Below, in pieces: positions 1-8,082 of a DNA stretch of 54,348 nucleotides. Below the pieces are notes generated by a model. The model saw only the letters and a program-made list of their open reading frames with translations, had not been told where the DNA came from and made no database searches. How positions within the stretch are numbered: the stretch's first letter is position 1; each line of letters starts with the position of its first letter. The stretch covers positions 1 to 54,348 of the forward strand of contig CAMAWH010000002.1 in NCBI GenBank assembly GCA_945861635.1. Reading direction: 5' to 3'. A program made the translations under genes and the position numbers. This stretch comes from Klebsiella pneumoniae. Its GTDB lineage: Bacteria > Myxococcota_A > UBA796 > SXON01.

Positions 1-189
1 GACTCGCTTCCGGCTGCTGGCCAGCGCTGCCGGGCGGGAGTGGTTACCCGCTGGGCTCCAATACGAGGTTTCAAGGTTGTATCTTCTACATCTCATCCTC
101 CTCGTCCAGGCTTGGCCTGGCGCACTGACGTGTCAAGTATGTTGGCGCCGATGGGGGTGATGGGCGGTGGGCTTCGGCGCAACCCAGGC

Positions 190-585
190 TCACACCCGGC
201 AGTCGATGGTGCGGACCGGCGAGGCCAGAAGCGCCTCATCGGCAGTGGCGAGCGTGAGGTCCAGCAATTCGGCGCTTGCGGCGATGAAACGGTCGGCGGG
301 GTCGGCGTGGGGAAGCGCGATGGCGCGACTGCGCAGGGCAACCTCAAACGTAAGCGTGGCTTCTCGCATCGGAACGCGCCGAAGTGCGGCCGTGATCCAC
401 CGCGCGGGGTGCGCGTCCAGCTTGATTCGGCCGCGCTCGGCCAGTAGATGCGCCTCCCAGATGCTCACCGGCGAGAGCCACAGTTGGACGTCTGGATCAA
501 CCAGGACCTGGGCCATTTCCGGTCCGATGCGCGCCCGATCGAGGAGCGACCATAACCACACGTGCGTGTCGAGCATGATGTTCAC
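190..585 (-). CDS. vapC: PIN-domain toxin, VapC family
   Basis: Probable type II toxin; PIN-domain proteins of this family are Mg-dependent ribonucleases that cut tRNA or rRNA when not bound by their antitoxin. Seen: 'MLDTHVW' carries the first acidic residue, 'SIWEAH' the conserved Glu and 'HADPADR' the later Asp pair, in PIN order and at normal length (about 131 residues). The start is chosen as a GTG that overlaps the antitoxin stop by four bases (GTGA), giving 'VNIMLDTHVW'; an in-frame upstream start would run into the antitoxin gene. The pair is translationally coupled. No sign of truncation. Cellular target unknown. Confidence 0.88.
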   Translation of the reverse strand: MNIMLDTHVWLWSLLDRARIGPEMAQVLVDPDVQLWLSPVSIWEAHLLAERGRIKLDAHPARWITAALRRVPMREATLTFEVALRSRAIALPHADPADRFIAASAELLDLTLATADEALLASPVRTIDCRV

Positions 586-821
586 GGCCGGAGCGCCTCC
601 CATTCGTCTGCACCGGCAACCGGCGGCACGAGATCGCCGGTAATCGTTCCGCTGCTCGCCATGCAGCCCAGCCAGTCCGCGCTGGGCGCTGCGACCGTCG
701 GCCTCACCTCCGCGATCGGCCGGCCCCGACGGGTCACCTGAATGGAAATTCCTGTATGTTGAACACGGTCAAGTACAGAAAGACAGGTCGCTTTGAACTT
801 GGAGATCGAGATTTGTTCCAT
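582..821 (-). CDS. Phd/YefM-type antitoxin paired with VapC
   Basis: Short antitoxin of the Phd/YefM fold, expected to bind its own operator through the N-terminal half and to wrap the toxin with its C-terminal tail. Seen: 'ISISKFKATCLSVLDRV' followed by 'VTRRGRPIAEV', the standard pattern of this family. Start placed at the second Met ('MEQISIS'), because the eight upstream codons are not family-like. It precedes and overlaps the toxin gene by four bases, so the two form one operon that is probably autoregulated. Family assignment is strong; regulation is inferred. Confidence 0.85.
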   Translation of the reverse strand: MEQISISKFKATCLSVLDRVQHTGISIQVTRRGRPIAEVRPTVAAPSADWLGCMASSGTITGDLVPPVAGADEWEALRP

Positions 822-1013
822 TATTAGACCATAGTCGCGGACCATGGTTAAGTCAACGGTCGCGGCTCAGCGTTGCGCCACTTTCGCACTCGACACGACG
901 GGACCCGCTAAAGCAGTCGCCAATGACGACGATTCGCGCGGCTAGTGCGGAGAACGGCGAATGCGGAGAACGGCGCCTTGGACAAGCACCGCCCCGCCCG
1001 GCATCCTACCCTC

Positions 1014-1343
1014 ATGTCCCTCCTCTTCCTTGTCGCATGCGCGGACCGAAGCGCCCCGTGGCCGAAGGGTTCGTGTCGGCCGGCCAGGACGTCTGTGTCC
1101 AAGCCGAGGCCCGCGACGACGCCGAGACGGACACTGCCGAGGCTGCCTGGCACTCGCTTCCGGCGAACGGTAAGCACCGGCGGCTCCGTGGTGATGACCG
1201 CCGTTTCCGACGGCCTCCTCGACGCAGTAGACCACGAGGGACTCGCGGTTTTCGACGTGAGCGATCCCACCGCGCCGATCCCCGTTGGGCGTGAGCAGAC
1301 GTCGCAGTTCGCGCTGGCGGCGGACGCGCAAGCGGGCGACTGA
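1014..1343 (+). pseudogene. Probable decayed lipoprotein with an LVIVD-type propeller repeat
   Basis: A lipoprotein-like start ('MSLLFLVACADR', lipobox LVAC) is followed by a stretch with no family resemblance, then by 'DHEGLAVFDVSDPTAP', a clear LVIVD/beta-propeller repeat ending 'PVG', and a stop soon after. A middle segment in another frame ('VAEGFVSAGQDVCVQAE') reads more like protein than the in-frame segment does, which suggests frameshifts on both sides of it. I infer a remnant of a surface propeller protein, normally several hundred residues. It could instead be a short genuine lipoprotein. Positions 846-1013 upstream show nothing recognisable. Confidence 0.4.
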
Positions 1344-1357
1344 GGTAGACTGCCGCC

Positions 1358-1732
1358 ATGCTGCGCTCGCTCAACGTCCTCGGTCAACCGCTGGCCCCCT
1401 GCTCCCACGAACCGCGAACCGGCTGGTTTCGAGATGGCTGTTGCAACACGGACGCGCAGGACCGCGGCTCGCACACCGTCTGCGCCCACCTGACCGACGA
1501 CTTCCTCGAACAACTTCGGAACGAGGGCAACGATTTGATCACGCCGGTGCCCGATCACGGCTTTCCCGGCCTCAAGGCCGGCGACCAGTGGTGTGTCGTG
1601 GCCCGGAGTTGGCTGTCCGCCTACCGGGCAGGAAAGGCGTGCCCCGTCCTGCTGGATAGCACGCACCAGTCGGTTCTGGCCGTCATCCCGCTGGAGTCCT
1701 TGATGGAGCACGCGCACGAATCGATGGCGTAG
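1358..1732 (+). CDS. DUF2237 family protein
   Basis: Conserved protein of unknown biochemical role, 124 residues, the family's usual size. Seen: 'NVLGQPLAPCS', 'TGWFRDGCCNT', 'GSHTVCA', 'FPGLKAGDQWC' and a C-terminal 'VIPLESLMEHA', the diagnostic order of this family, with its conserved Cys, His and Asp residues. Monocistronic here, between a decayed gene and a convergent nucleotidyltransferase-fold gene. No function is claimed. Confidence 0.9.
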   Translation: MLRSLNVLGQPLAPCSHEPRTGWFRDGCCNTDAQDRGSHTVCAHLTDDFLEQLRNEGNDLITPVPDHGFPGLKAGDQWCVVARSWLSAYRAGKACPVLLDSTHQSVLAVIPLESLMEHAHESMA

Positions 1733-1760
1733 CGACAGCAGCCCGCGAACGCCACTCCGC

Positions 1761-2369
1761 TCACGCATCATCCTCAATCTGTGCCAATTCCCACAGCTCA
1801 CTGAATTTTGCCGCTACCCAAGGATCGACGGCGTATTCCCGCGGAAGTGCGTTGCGGCGGATGAGCTGGATGACGTCGGCGATGTCCTGCGCGCGGTGCG
1901 GGGCGGTCATCCCGCTGGCGCACTTCAGTTCGATCAGCAGGCGCAGCGGAATCACCGGGAGGCCGTCACGCGTGTCCACGCTCACCGCCGATGGGTCCGG
2001 GAAGACAATGGGTTTCGGCTTGCCATCCCCGGGGAATTCACCCGTGAGCAGCACGTCGATCTTGACATTGCACACGGCGTCTCGCAGGCCCTTGGAGCCC
2101 GGAAAGCGCTCTACCCAACCGCGCCCAAGCCAAACCGCCTTGAACTGCGCGAGCCCTTCACGGGTGAGGAGCAGGTCCACATCTTCCGTCGTACGCGTGT
2201 GGCCGTGGGCGTTGGCAGCCATCGCGCCGACCACCGCGAACGGAATGTTCAACGCCGTGAGCGCATCGACGATACGCCGGGCGGCCTCATGGACCGGAGA
2301 CCGTTTCATGAAGAACTCCCCGGCCCGGCGAAACACCTCATCCATCGAGACGGGGAGCACTTCGGGCAT
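1761..2369 (-). CDS. Nucleotidyltransferase-fold protein (AbiEii/DUF6036-like)
   Basis: Seen: 'FAVVGAMAANAHGHTR' followed by 'TTEDVDLLL'. The glycine strand and D-x-D pattern are typical of MNT/AbiEii-like nucleotidyltransferase folds, with a later acidic strand ('VKIDVLLTG'). About 202 residues, a single domain. Members include toxin components and uncharacterised stand-alone proteins; no obvious partner gene flanks it. The start may be the Met nine residues in ('MDEVFRRA'), which fits homologues better. Fold assignment is fair; function is open, although it lies close to a VapBC pair. Confidence 0.7.
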   Translation of the reverse strand: MPEVLPVSMDEVFRRAGEFFMKRSPVHEAARRIVDALTALNIPFAVVGAMAANAHGHTRTTEDVDLLLTREGLAQFKAVWLGRGWVERFPGSKGLRDAVCNVKIDVLLTGEFPGDGKPKPIVFPDPSAVSVDTRDGLPVIPLRLLIELKCASGMTAPHRAQDIADVIQLIRRNALPREYAVDPWVAAKFSELWELAQIEDDA

Positions 2370-2520
2370 GAAGGGAGAATAGCCCGGTCCGGCCCCTGCG
2401 GCATGGGCGCAACCGACGCCCCACGATCACGCGGCGAACCGTCGTCGGTTTCGCATGGGCAGCGCGTTTGGGAACCAAACGCCCAAAACCAGCCCCACGG
2501 AATCGTCATATGATGGGCGG

Positions 2521-5025
2521 ATGCTGCTCTCGCTCCTGCTCACCGCCTGCACGATCAAAGCCACCGGACCGGACGGCGGAAGTTCAGCCTGTACGGCGCC
2601 GACCGTCTGGTACGCCGATGCCGATGGCGACGGACTCGGAAACGATACCTACACCACCCTGGAATGCGACGCGCCCGCCGGCTACGTCGCTACCACGGGC
2701 GATTGCGACGACGCGGACCCCGCCGTCCTCGACGGAGCCGACTTTTATGCCGATGGCGATGGAGACCAGTATGGCGACGCTCGCACGGCCACGCGCGCCT
2801 GCACGGCACCCGCGGCATTTGTCGACAATGCCGATGATTGCAATGACGACGAGGCGGATATCCACCCAGAAGCTGTCGAGCTTTGCGACGGCGTGGATGC
2901 GGATTGCGACGAGGTGATCGACAACGACCCGAGCGACGGCACGGCGTCGTACGCGGACGTGGACGGCGATGGGCAGGGGGCGCCGGACACGGAGGCATTT
3001 GCTTGTGAACTTCCCGATGACCGGGCGACTGGCGACGCGGATTGTGACGATAACGATGCGGGAATTCACCCCGGCGCGGACGAACATTGTGATCGGGTCG
3101 ACGAGGACTGTGATGGCGCGGTAGACGAGAACGCCGTCGAACTTCCCACATGGTACGCCGATCTCGACGGTGACACCTATGGTGGGGAGAGTCTGAGTTT
3201 CACCGCGTGTGAGGCGCCCGACCAGTACGTTGCCGACAACACGGACTGTGACGACCTCAACGACGAAGTCTACCCCGGCGCGGACGAGTACTGCAACGGT
3301 GTCGACGACGATTGTAACGACGTTGCGGACGAATCGTACGCCGTCGATGTCACGACGTTTTACGGCGACTCGGACCTCGACGGGTACGGCGATGCTGCGT
3401 CCATGAGTGCCGCTTGCACTGCGCCGGCTGGGTACGTCGTGAGCGCCGCGGACTGCGATGATGCCGACGGAGCGATTTCCCCCGCAGGAACGGAAGTGTG
3501 CGGGGGCGCCGACGAGAATTGCGACGGTAGCATCGACGAGGACAGCGCCGCGGGCGCACCGACCTGGTACGCCGATGCCGACAGTGATGGCTACGGGGAT
3601 GAAGGCGGCGGCGCGCCATCGTGCGTGATGCCGTCCGGTAGTTTTGCCGACGCCTCGGACTGCGAGCCAACCGACGCCACCGCCTACCCGGGCGCCGACG
3701 AAACGTGCGGAGATGCTGACGATCACGACTGCAACGGGCTCATCGACGACAACTGCATGCCCGAAGGAGACTACGACGATAGCGATGCGTCGGTGCGCAT
3801 CGACGGCCACGCTGCCGGCGCCTATCTGGGGTACGATCCGAACGGACTTGCCGCCGGTGACCTTGATGGCGACGGCATCGGCGATCTCCTCGTCGGCGTG
3901 GCGCAGGTCCACACCCACGGCGTCGCTTATGGCGGATCGCTGTACTATCTGCCGGGCCCGCTCACCTCCGGGACCATCGATAGCGTTGCGAGTGGTGAGG
4001 TATACGGAATCGCCGAGGCGGATCGCATCGGCGAGCAAGTCGCGCTCGTCGGTGACATCGATGGGGATGGGAATGAGGACGTCGCGGCAAGTTGGCGCGG
4101 TGTCCATGCACTGTTGTTCCTGCCCGCGCCGTACACCGGATCGGGCGCGGTCAGCACGTTCACCGACGCGATCAAGGCCACCGACACTACGTGGAGCTCC
4201 CAGACGTTCAAGGACATCGAGGGCATTGGGGACTGGGACGGTGACGGTCAGGACGACTTTGCCGTATCGACGGATTTCGGCGTCCGCATCTACCTGGGGC
4301 CGCTCGGCTCCGGGACCGTGAACGTCGCGAGTGCGCTCACGTTCAGCATCACGCTGGAGAGCTACCTCGGCAATCGCATGACGCACGGCGACTTTGACCG
4401 CGACGGCTACCCGGACCTCGTCATGGGGGATTACAACGGGCTTTATGCCTACATCCTGCGCGGCGCGTCCACGGGGTCGTGGGTGTCGCCGACCGGACCC
4501 TGCCCCGACCGCATCGCGGTAGGGAGCGGGCTCGGCGGGTACATGGACGTTGCCAACGTTGGCGATGCCGACGGTGACGGATTCGAGGACATCGGCGCTG
4601 GTGCCGGCGACCAGGGCACCGTGTGGATCATGAGCGGAGACGTGTCGGGCATCGTATCCACCACCACGGACGCGCTCGCGACCATCGAGGGGGGTGGAAT
4701 GTACGAGGGTGGCTGGGCCATCAGCGGCATGGACATCGATGCAGACGGCCTCTCTGAGGTGCTGTCTGGCGCCCAACTCGACGACAGCGGTGCCGCCGAC
4801 GGCGGTGCCGCCTACCTCTACGCCGGGCCCGTCTCCGGGACCCTCCTTGACGGTAACGCCCACGCAAGTGTGTTTGGCACCGGCGCCGGCTACTACCTCG
4901 GCGAAAACGCGCTCATCGTGCCCGACATGACGGGAGAGGGGTGTCCGGATCTCGTCCTGGGTGCCGGATTCGCCGCAAACAACGGGGCGGCGTCCGGGTC
5001 GCTGTACGTGTTTCCTTGTGAGTAG
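2521..5025 (+). CDS. MopE-type repeat lipoprotein with C-terminal FG-GAP propeller
   Basis: Large exported surface protein (834 residues). It starts with a very short lipoprotein signal ending in the lipobox 'LLTAC'. About six repeats follow (residues ~25-420) of the form 'WYADADGDGLG ... DCDD.D ... PGADE.C.G.D..CDG', the 'putative metal-binding' MopE-type motif, rich in Asp and Cys. The C-terminal half (from ~440) holds FG-GAP/integrin-like blades such as 'GDLDGDGIGDLLVG' and 'GDIDGDGNEDV', which bind Ca in homologues. The start at 2521 is chosen because upstream in-frame residues are not signal-like. Probably binds calcium or metal at the cell surface; ligand unknown. Confidence 0.9.
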   Translation: MLLSLLLTACTIKATGPDGGSSACTAPTVWYADADGDGLGNDTYTTLECDAPAGYVATTGDCDDADPAVLDGADFYADGDGDQYGDARTATRACTAPAAFVDNADDCNDDEADIHPEAVELCDGVDADCDEVIDNDPSDGTASYADVDGDGQGAPDTEAFACELPDDRATGDADCDDNDAGIHPGADEHCDRVDEDCDGAVDENAVELPTWYADLDGDTYGGESLSFTACEAPDQYVADNTDCDDLNDEVYPGADEYCNGVDDDCNDVADESYAVDVTTFYGDSDLDGYGDAASMSAACTAPAGYVVSAADCDDADGAISPAGTEVCGGADENCDGSIDEDSAAGAPTWYADADSDGYGDEGGGAPSCVMPSGSFADASDCEPTDATAYPGADETCGDADDHDCNGLIDDNCMPEGDYDDSDASVRIDGHAAGAYLGYDPNGLAAGDLDGDGIGDLLVGVAQVHTHGVAYGGSLYYLPGPLTSGTIDSVASGEVYGIAEADRIGEQVALVGDIDGDGNEDVAASWRGVHALLFLPAPYTGSGAVSTFTDAIKATDTTWSSQTFKDIEGIGDWDGDGQDDFAVSTDFGVRIYLGPLGSGTVNVASALTFSITLESYLGNRMTHGDFDRDGYPDLVMGDYNGLYAYILRGASTGSWVSPTGPCPDRIAVGSGLGGYMDVANVGDADGDGFEDIGAGAGDQGTVWIMSGDVSGIVSTTTDALATIEGGGMYEGGWAISGMDIDADGLSEVLSGAQLDDSGAADGGAAYLYAGPVSGTLLDGNAHASVFGTGAGYYLGENALIVPDMTGEGCPDLVLGAGFAANNGAASGSLYVFPCE

Positions 5026-5045
5026 CGCCGCGTGAAGGCCCGACG

Positions 5046-6341
5046 ATGAGCTGTGCCTGCGCCCACATGCCGGACGGGCCGACGGAAGGCATCTTCTCGG
5101 TGGACGCGTCTGCGTTGACCTTCGGCCGCGGGGCGGTGCGAGAAGTTGGCGCGCTCGTGGCGGGACTGGGATGCCGGCGGGTGGCGCTGTTTACCGATGT
5201 GCGAGTGCAAAGGCTGGAAATCTTCGAGCGGTTGCGCGCGGGCCTACGGGGGATCGACGTCGCGGTGTATGCGGAAACGCGGGTGGAGCCGACCGACGGC
5301 TCGTTTGAGCATGCCGCCGCGTTTGCCCGTGCCGGAAGATTCGACGGCTACGTTTCGCTCGGCGGTGGCTCGGTGATGGACACGTGCAAAGCGGCGCAGC
5401 TGCTCGCAACCTATCCGGCGGACCTGACCACCTACCTCAACCGGCCGGTTGGCGCCGGCCAGCCTGTCCCCGGCCCGCTCCCGCCGCATGTCGCGTGCCC
5501 GCCGACCTCGGGCACGGGCAGCGAACTCACCGGCATCGCCGTGTGCGACGTCCGCGCGCTGCACGCCAAAACCGGCATCGCATCGCGCCATTTGCGCCCC
5601 ACGTTTGCTGTCATCGACCCCGACGCAACGGACACGCTCCCGTCTTGCGTCGCGGCGGCGGGCGGCTTCGATGTCCTCTGCCACGCACTCGAAGCGTTTA
5701 CGGCTCGGCCATTCTCCAGTCGCCCCCCTGCACTATCCCCCGCCTACCGGCCGATGAGTCAGGGCGCGAACCGGTGGAGCGACCTCGGCAGTCGGGAAGC
5801 GATCCGCCTCGCCGCCAGGTACTTCCGGCGCGCGGTAGCGGATGCCGCGGACGTGGAGGCACGAGAGCAACTCATGTGGGCATCCACGCTGGCCGGGCTG
5901 GCGTTCGGAAACGCCGGCGTGCACGTTCCGCACGCGATGGCGTACGCGGTTGCCGGGGGGGTGCGTGACTTTCGGATGGCTGGGTATGCGCCCGAAGATC
6001 CGCTCATCCCACATGGGATTTCCGTCGCCGCGGCAGCCCCTCACGCCTTCCGGTTCACGGCCTCCGCCGCTCCCGAGCGCCACTTGGAGGCGGCCGGGTT
6101 GCTCGGCGCGGACGTTTGCGGTGGCTCGCTGGCTGACGCCGGAGCGCAGTTGGCCGGCGTGCTGGAGCGGTTGATGCTCGACACGAGCGTCCCCTTGGGT
6201 CTCCGCGCACTTGGGTATGCGGAGGCGGACGTCGCAGGGTTGGTGACGGGAACGTCGATGCAACGCCGACTGCTCGACAACGCGCCCTGCCCCGTTCACG
6301 ACGTGGATCTGCACGGGATCTTCACGGCGGCTGTGGCATGA
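5046..6341 (+). CDS. Hydroxyacid-oxoacid transhydrogenase-like, iron-containing alcohol dehydrogenase family
   Basis: Group III metal-dependent alcohol dehydrogenase, closest by eye to the ADHFE1/HOT branch, which couples oxidation of 4-hydroxybutyrate to reduction of 2-oxoglutarate. Seen: '[13 protein letters not shown]' (nucleotide loop), '[12 protein letters not shown]', the metal ligand helix '[16 protein letters not shown]' (Asp and His), '[10 protein letters not shown]' and 'IPHGISVA' (His ligands). The segment '[15 protein letters not shown]' is the insert typical of HOT proteins. 431 residues, near normal for a bacterial HOT. It overlaps the thioesterase gene downstream by four bases (ATGA), so the two are coupled. 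Substrate not proven by sequence. Confidence 0.85.
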   Translation: MSCACAHMPDGPTEGIFSVDASALTFGRGAVREVGALVAGLGCRRVALFTDVRVQRLEIFERLRAGLRGIDVAVYAETRVEPTDGSFEHAAAFARAGRFDGYVSLGGGSVMDTCKAAQLLATYPADLTTYLNRPVGAGQPVPGPLPPHVACPPTSGTGSELTGIAVCDVRALHAKTGIASRHLRPTFAVIDPDATDTLPSCVAAAGGFDVLCHALEAFTARPFSSRPPALSPAYRPMSQGANRWSDLGSREAIRLAARYFRRAVADAADVEAREQLMWASTLAGLAFGNAGVHVPHAMAYAVAGGVRDFRMAGYAPEDPLIPHGISVAAAAPHAFRFTASAAPERHLEAAGLLGADVCGGSLADAGAQLAGVLERLMLDTSVPLGLRALGYAEADVAGLVTGTSMQRRLLDNAPCPVHDVDLHGIFTAAVA

Positions 6342-6769
6342 GCACGCGCGAGGCGTACCCACACGTCCTGCCCATCCAGACACGTTGGCTGGACAACGAC
6401 GTCTATGGACACGTCAATAACGTCGTCTATTACGCGTACTTTGACACCGTGATCAACGAGTGGTTGATTCGCGAGGGCGGACTCAACATCGCGATCGGGC
6501 CGGTGATCGGCCTGTGTGTGGAGTCGCACTGCGCGTATCTGGCACCCGCGGCCTTTCCCGACGCGCTGGATGCGGGAATTCGTGTGGCACACGTCGGACG
6601 GTCGAGTGTCCGGTATGAAATCGGGATCTTCCGCGGCGAGGTGCTCTGCGCGCACGGACATTTCATCCACGTTTTTGTGGACCGGGAATCGCGTCGGCCG
6701 GTCGAGATTCCGGCGAGTTTGCGGGCGGCGATTGGGAGATTGACGGGAGTGGCTGGCGTGGAGGATTGA
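6338..6769 (+). CDS. Acyl-CoA thioesterase, hotdog fold (4HBT family)
   Basis: Seen: '[22 protein letters not shown]', the 4-hydroxybenzoyl-CoA thioesterase signature with the catalytic Asp before 'YGHVNN', then a hotdog helix and strands; 143 residues, normal length. It would hydrolyse an acyl-CoA to the acid and CoA in the cytoplasm. Start ATG overlaps the stop of the transhydrogenase-like gene, so the pair may act on the same hydroxyacid or hydroxyacyl-CoA pool; that link is inference from coupling only. Confidence 0.88.
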   Translation: MSTREAYPHVLPIQTRWLDNDVYGHVNNVVYYAYFDTVINEWLIREGGLNIAIGPVIGLCVESHCAYLAPAAFPDALDAGIRVAHVGRSSVRYEIGIFRGEVLCAHGHFIHVFVDRESRRPVEIPASLRAAIGRLTGVAGVED

Positions 6770-7096
6770 CGGTGACCAAGCAGGGGTTTTCTCCGCCGGC
6801 AACCAGGTGCGCGGCGTCGCTCAGGACGCGATGGATGTCGGCAGGCTCAACCACGACGACGGTCCGGGGAACGGGTGTGAGGAAAACAGCTGCCTCGGCG
6901 GCGTCCCATCGGGGAACTCGGCGGGCAGCGCGTCCACCGGTGCGTCCACCGGTGCGTCCCCATCCAGCCACATCGCCATCGGGTGCTCGCCGGCCAGTAT
7001 CGCCACCAAAACCGCCTTGGTCGGGTCGTTCGGGGAGCGTGCGGAAATGACGCGGCACGCGGCCTCTCGCCGCGCCGACGCCCTCGGTGCTACCAG
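6770..7096 (-). pseudogene. Frameshifted remnant of a small unknown gene
   Basis: On the minus strand one frame reads protein-like from about 7096 to 6905 ('SPNDPTKAVLVAILAGEHP', then a duplicated 'APVDAPVD'), then turns unnatural. The next frame takes over at about 6905 with 'DAAEAAVFLTPVPRTVVVVEP' and 'DIHRVLSDAAHLVAGGE'. A single frameshift joins them into one protein of roughly 110 residues. A 12-base tandem duplication (6938-6961) lies close to the shift. It sits just downstream of, and in line with, the SUMF1-like lipoprotein gene. Family not recognised. A sequencing error is an alternative to real decay. Confidence 0.38.
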
Positions 7097-7117
7097 TTAT
7101 TTTGGACGGCTCCATCG

Positions 7118-8008
7118 TCAGAGCTGCGACCGCCCAAGTCGTACCCCAACGCCGCTCGTGCCCGCCGTGTCCGGATAGTCCGCGCTGCGGTCGGCAACGC
7201 GGGCGTTCGCGGCGACGTTGTACACGCCCCCCCCGCGAACGGAACGAATCGCGCCGGACGACTTCCCCGACGGATCCGAAGCGGTGACCAGCTTTTCCCC
7301 GTACCAATCATGCGCCCACTCCCAGACATTGCCGCTCATGTCGTAGATTCCGCAGGCATTTGCGGCAAGGCTCGCGCCGATATGCGTCGTGCCATCACTG
7401 TTCTTCCCGATCCAGCCGACCGCCAGAATATCGTCGGACCCCGCATACAACAGGTCGGTGCCGCAACGCGCCGCCCCCTCCCACTCTGCTTCGGTCAAGA
7501 GCCGGTATCCATCGCAGGTGTACGGGTCTAGAGCCGCCTCACACCGGACGACGCTCTCACTCCCCGAGCACGCGTAGCACTCGGTTAATCCCGCTTCGAG
7601 CGACACAGCGTTCGTGTAGGCCGCCGCCTCATGCCACGTCACCGTTTCCACCGGGCACGTCGTCCCACAGTCCGGGAAGATCGATGGATTGTACCCCATC
7701 GTGGCGGAGAAGTCTCCCTGAGTCACCTCCGTCGTTGCAACCCAGTAGTCCTGAGTCAGCGTGACGCTGTGCGCCGTCTCGTCCACATTGCAGTCGGATT
7801 GGCCCGGCGTGCAGCCCATTTCGAAGGTGCTGGCGGCAACCCGAACGAACCCGGCGTTTTCATCGGCCGCGCTGTCCGCCTCTGCCGCTTTGCCATCGGG
7901 CGAAGCGTCGGGGAGCGCGCAACCGGTACCGGCAACCAACGCGGCCAGGGAGGCGATAACGGGCACGAGCAGGCGCACGGGGACTCCGACGGTGACGCAG
8001 CCAACCAT
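7118..8008 (-). CDS. SUMF1/formylglycine-generating-enzyme-like lipoprotein
   Basis: Exported lipoprotein with a full SUMF1 (C-type-lectin-like) domain. Seen: signal ending 'LVAGTGC', then 'FEMGCTPGQ', 'VTLTQDYWVATTEVTQGDF', 'YRLLTEAEWEGAAR', 'CGIYDMSGNVWEWAHDWYG', and 'RSVRGGGVYN' near the end. True sulfatase-activating enzymes have two catalytic Cys in the last strand region; here that region ('GTSGVGVRLGRSQL') has none, so formylglycine formation is not expected. The start could be a GTG about ten codons in, which gives a more typical signal peptide. Common in Myxococcota, where such proteins are probably structural or binding proteins. Confidence 0.9.
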   Translation of the reverse strand: MVGCVTVGVPVRLLVPVIASLAALVAGTGCALPDASPDGKAAEADSAADENAGFVRVAASTFEMGCTPGQSDCNVDETAHSVTLTQDYWVATTEVTQGDFSATMGYNPSIFPDCGTTCPVETVTWHEAAAYTNAVSLEAGLTECYACSGSESVVRCEAALDPYTCDGYRLLTEAEWEGAARCGTDLLYAGSDDILAVGWIGKNSDGTTHIGASLAANACGIYDMSGNVWEWAHDWYGEKLVTASDPSGKSSGAIRSVRGGGVYNVAANARVADRSADYPDTAGTSGVGVRLGRSQL

Positions 8009-8082
8009 ATCGCGACAAAAGGCGCACCGCAGGCGCGCGAAAGGCTACCGCCGGCTGTCCAGATCGCCTATACCTGACCGGC

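Noticed and set aside
2584..4863. 759-codon open frame on the minus strand
   Set aside because: Shadow of the MopE/FG-GAP gene; Asp-rich GC-rich coding DNA leaves the antisense frame open. Residues are Val/Arg-rich with no family.
7118..8008. Active formylglycine-generating enzyme for the sulfatase-fold proteins
   Set aside because: The C-terminal catalytic Cys residues are missing and the protein is a lipoprotein.
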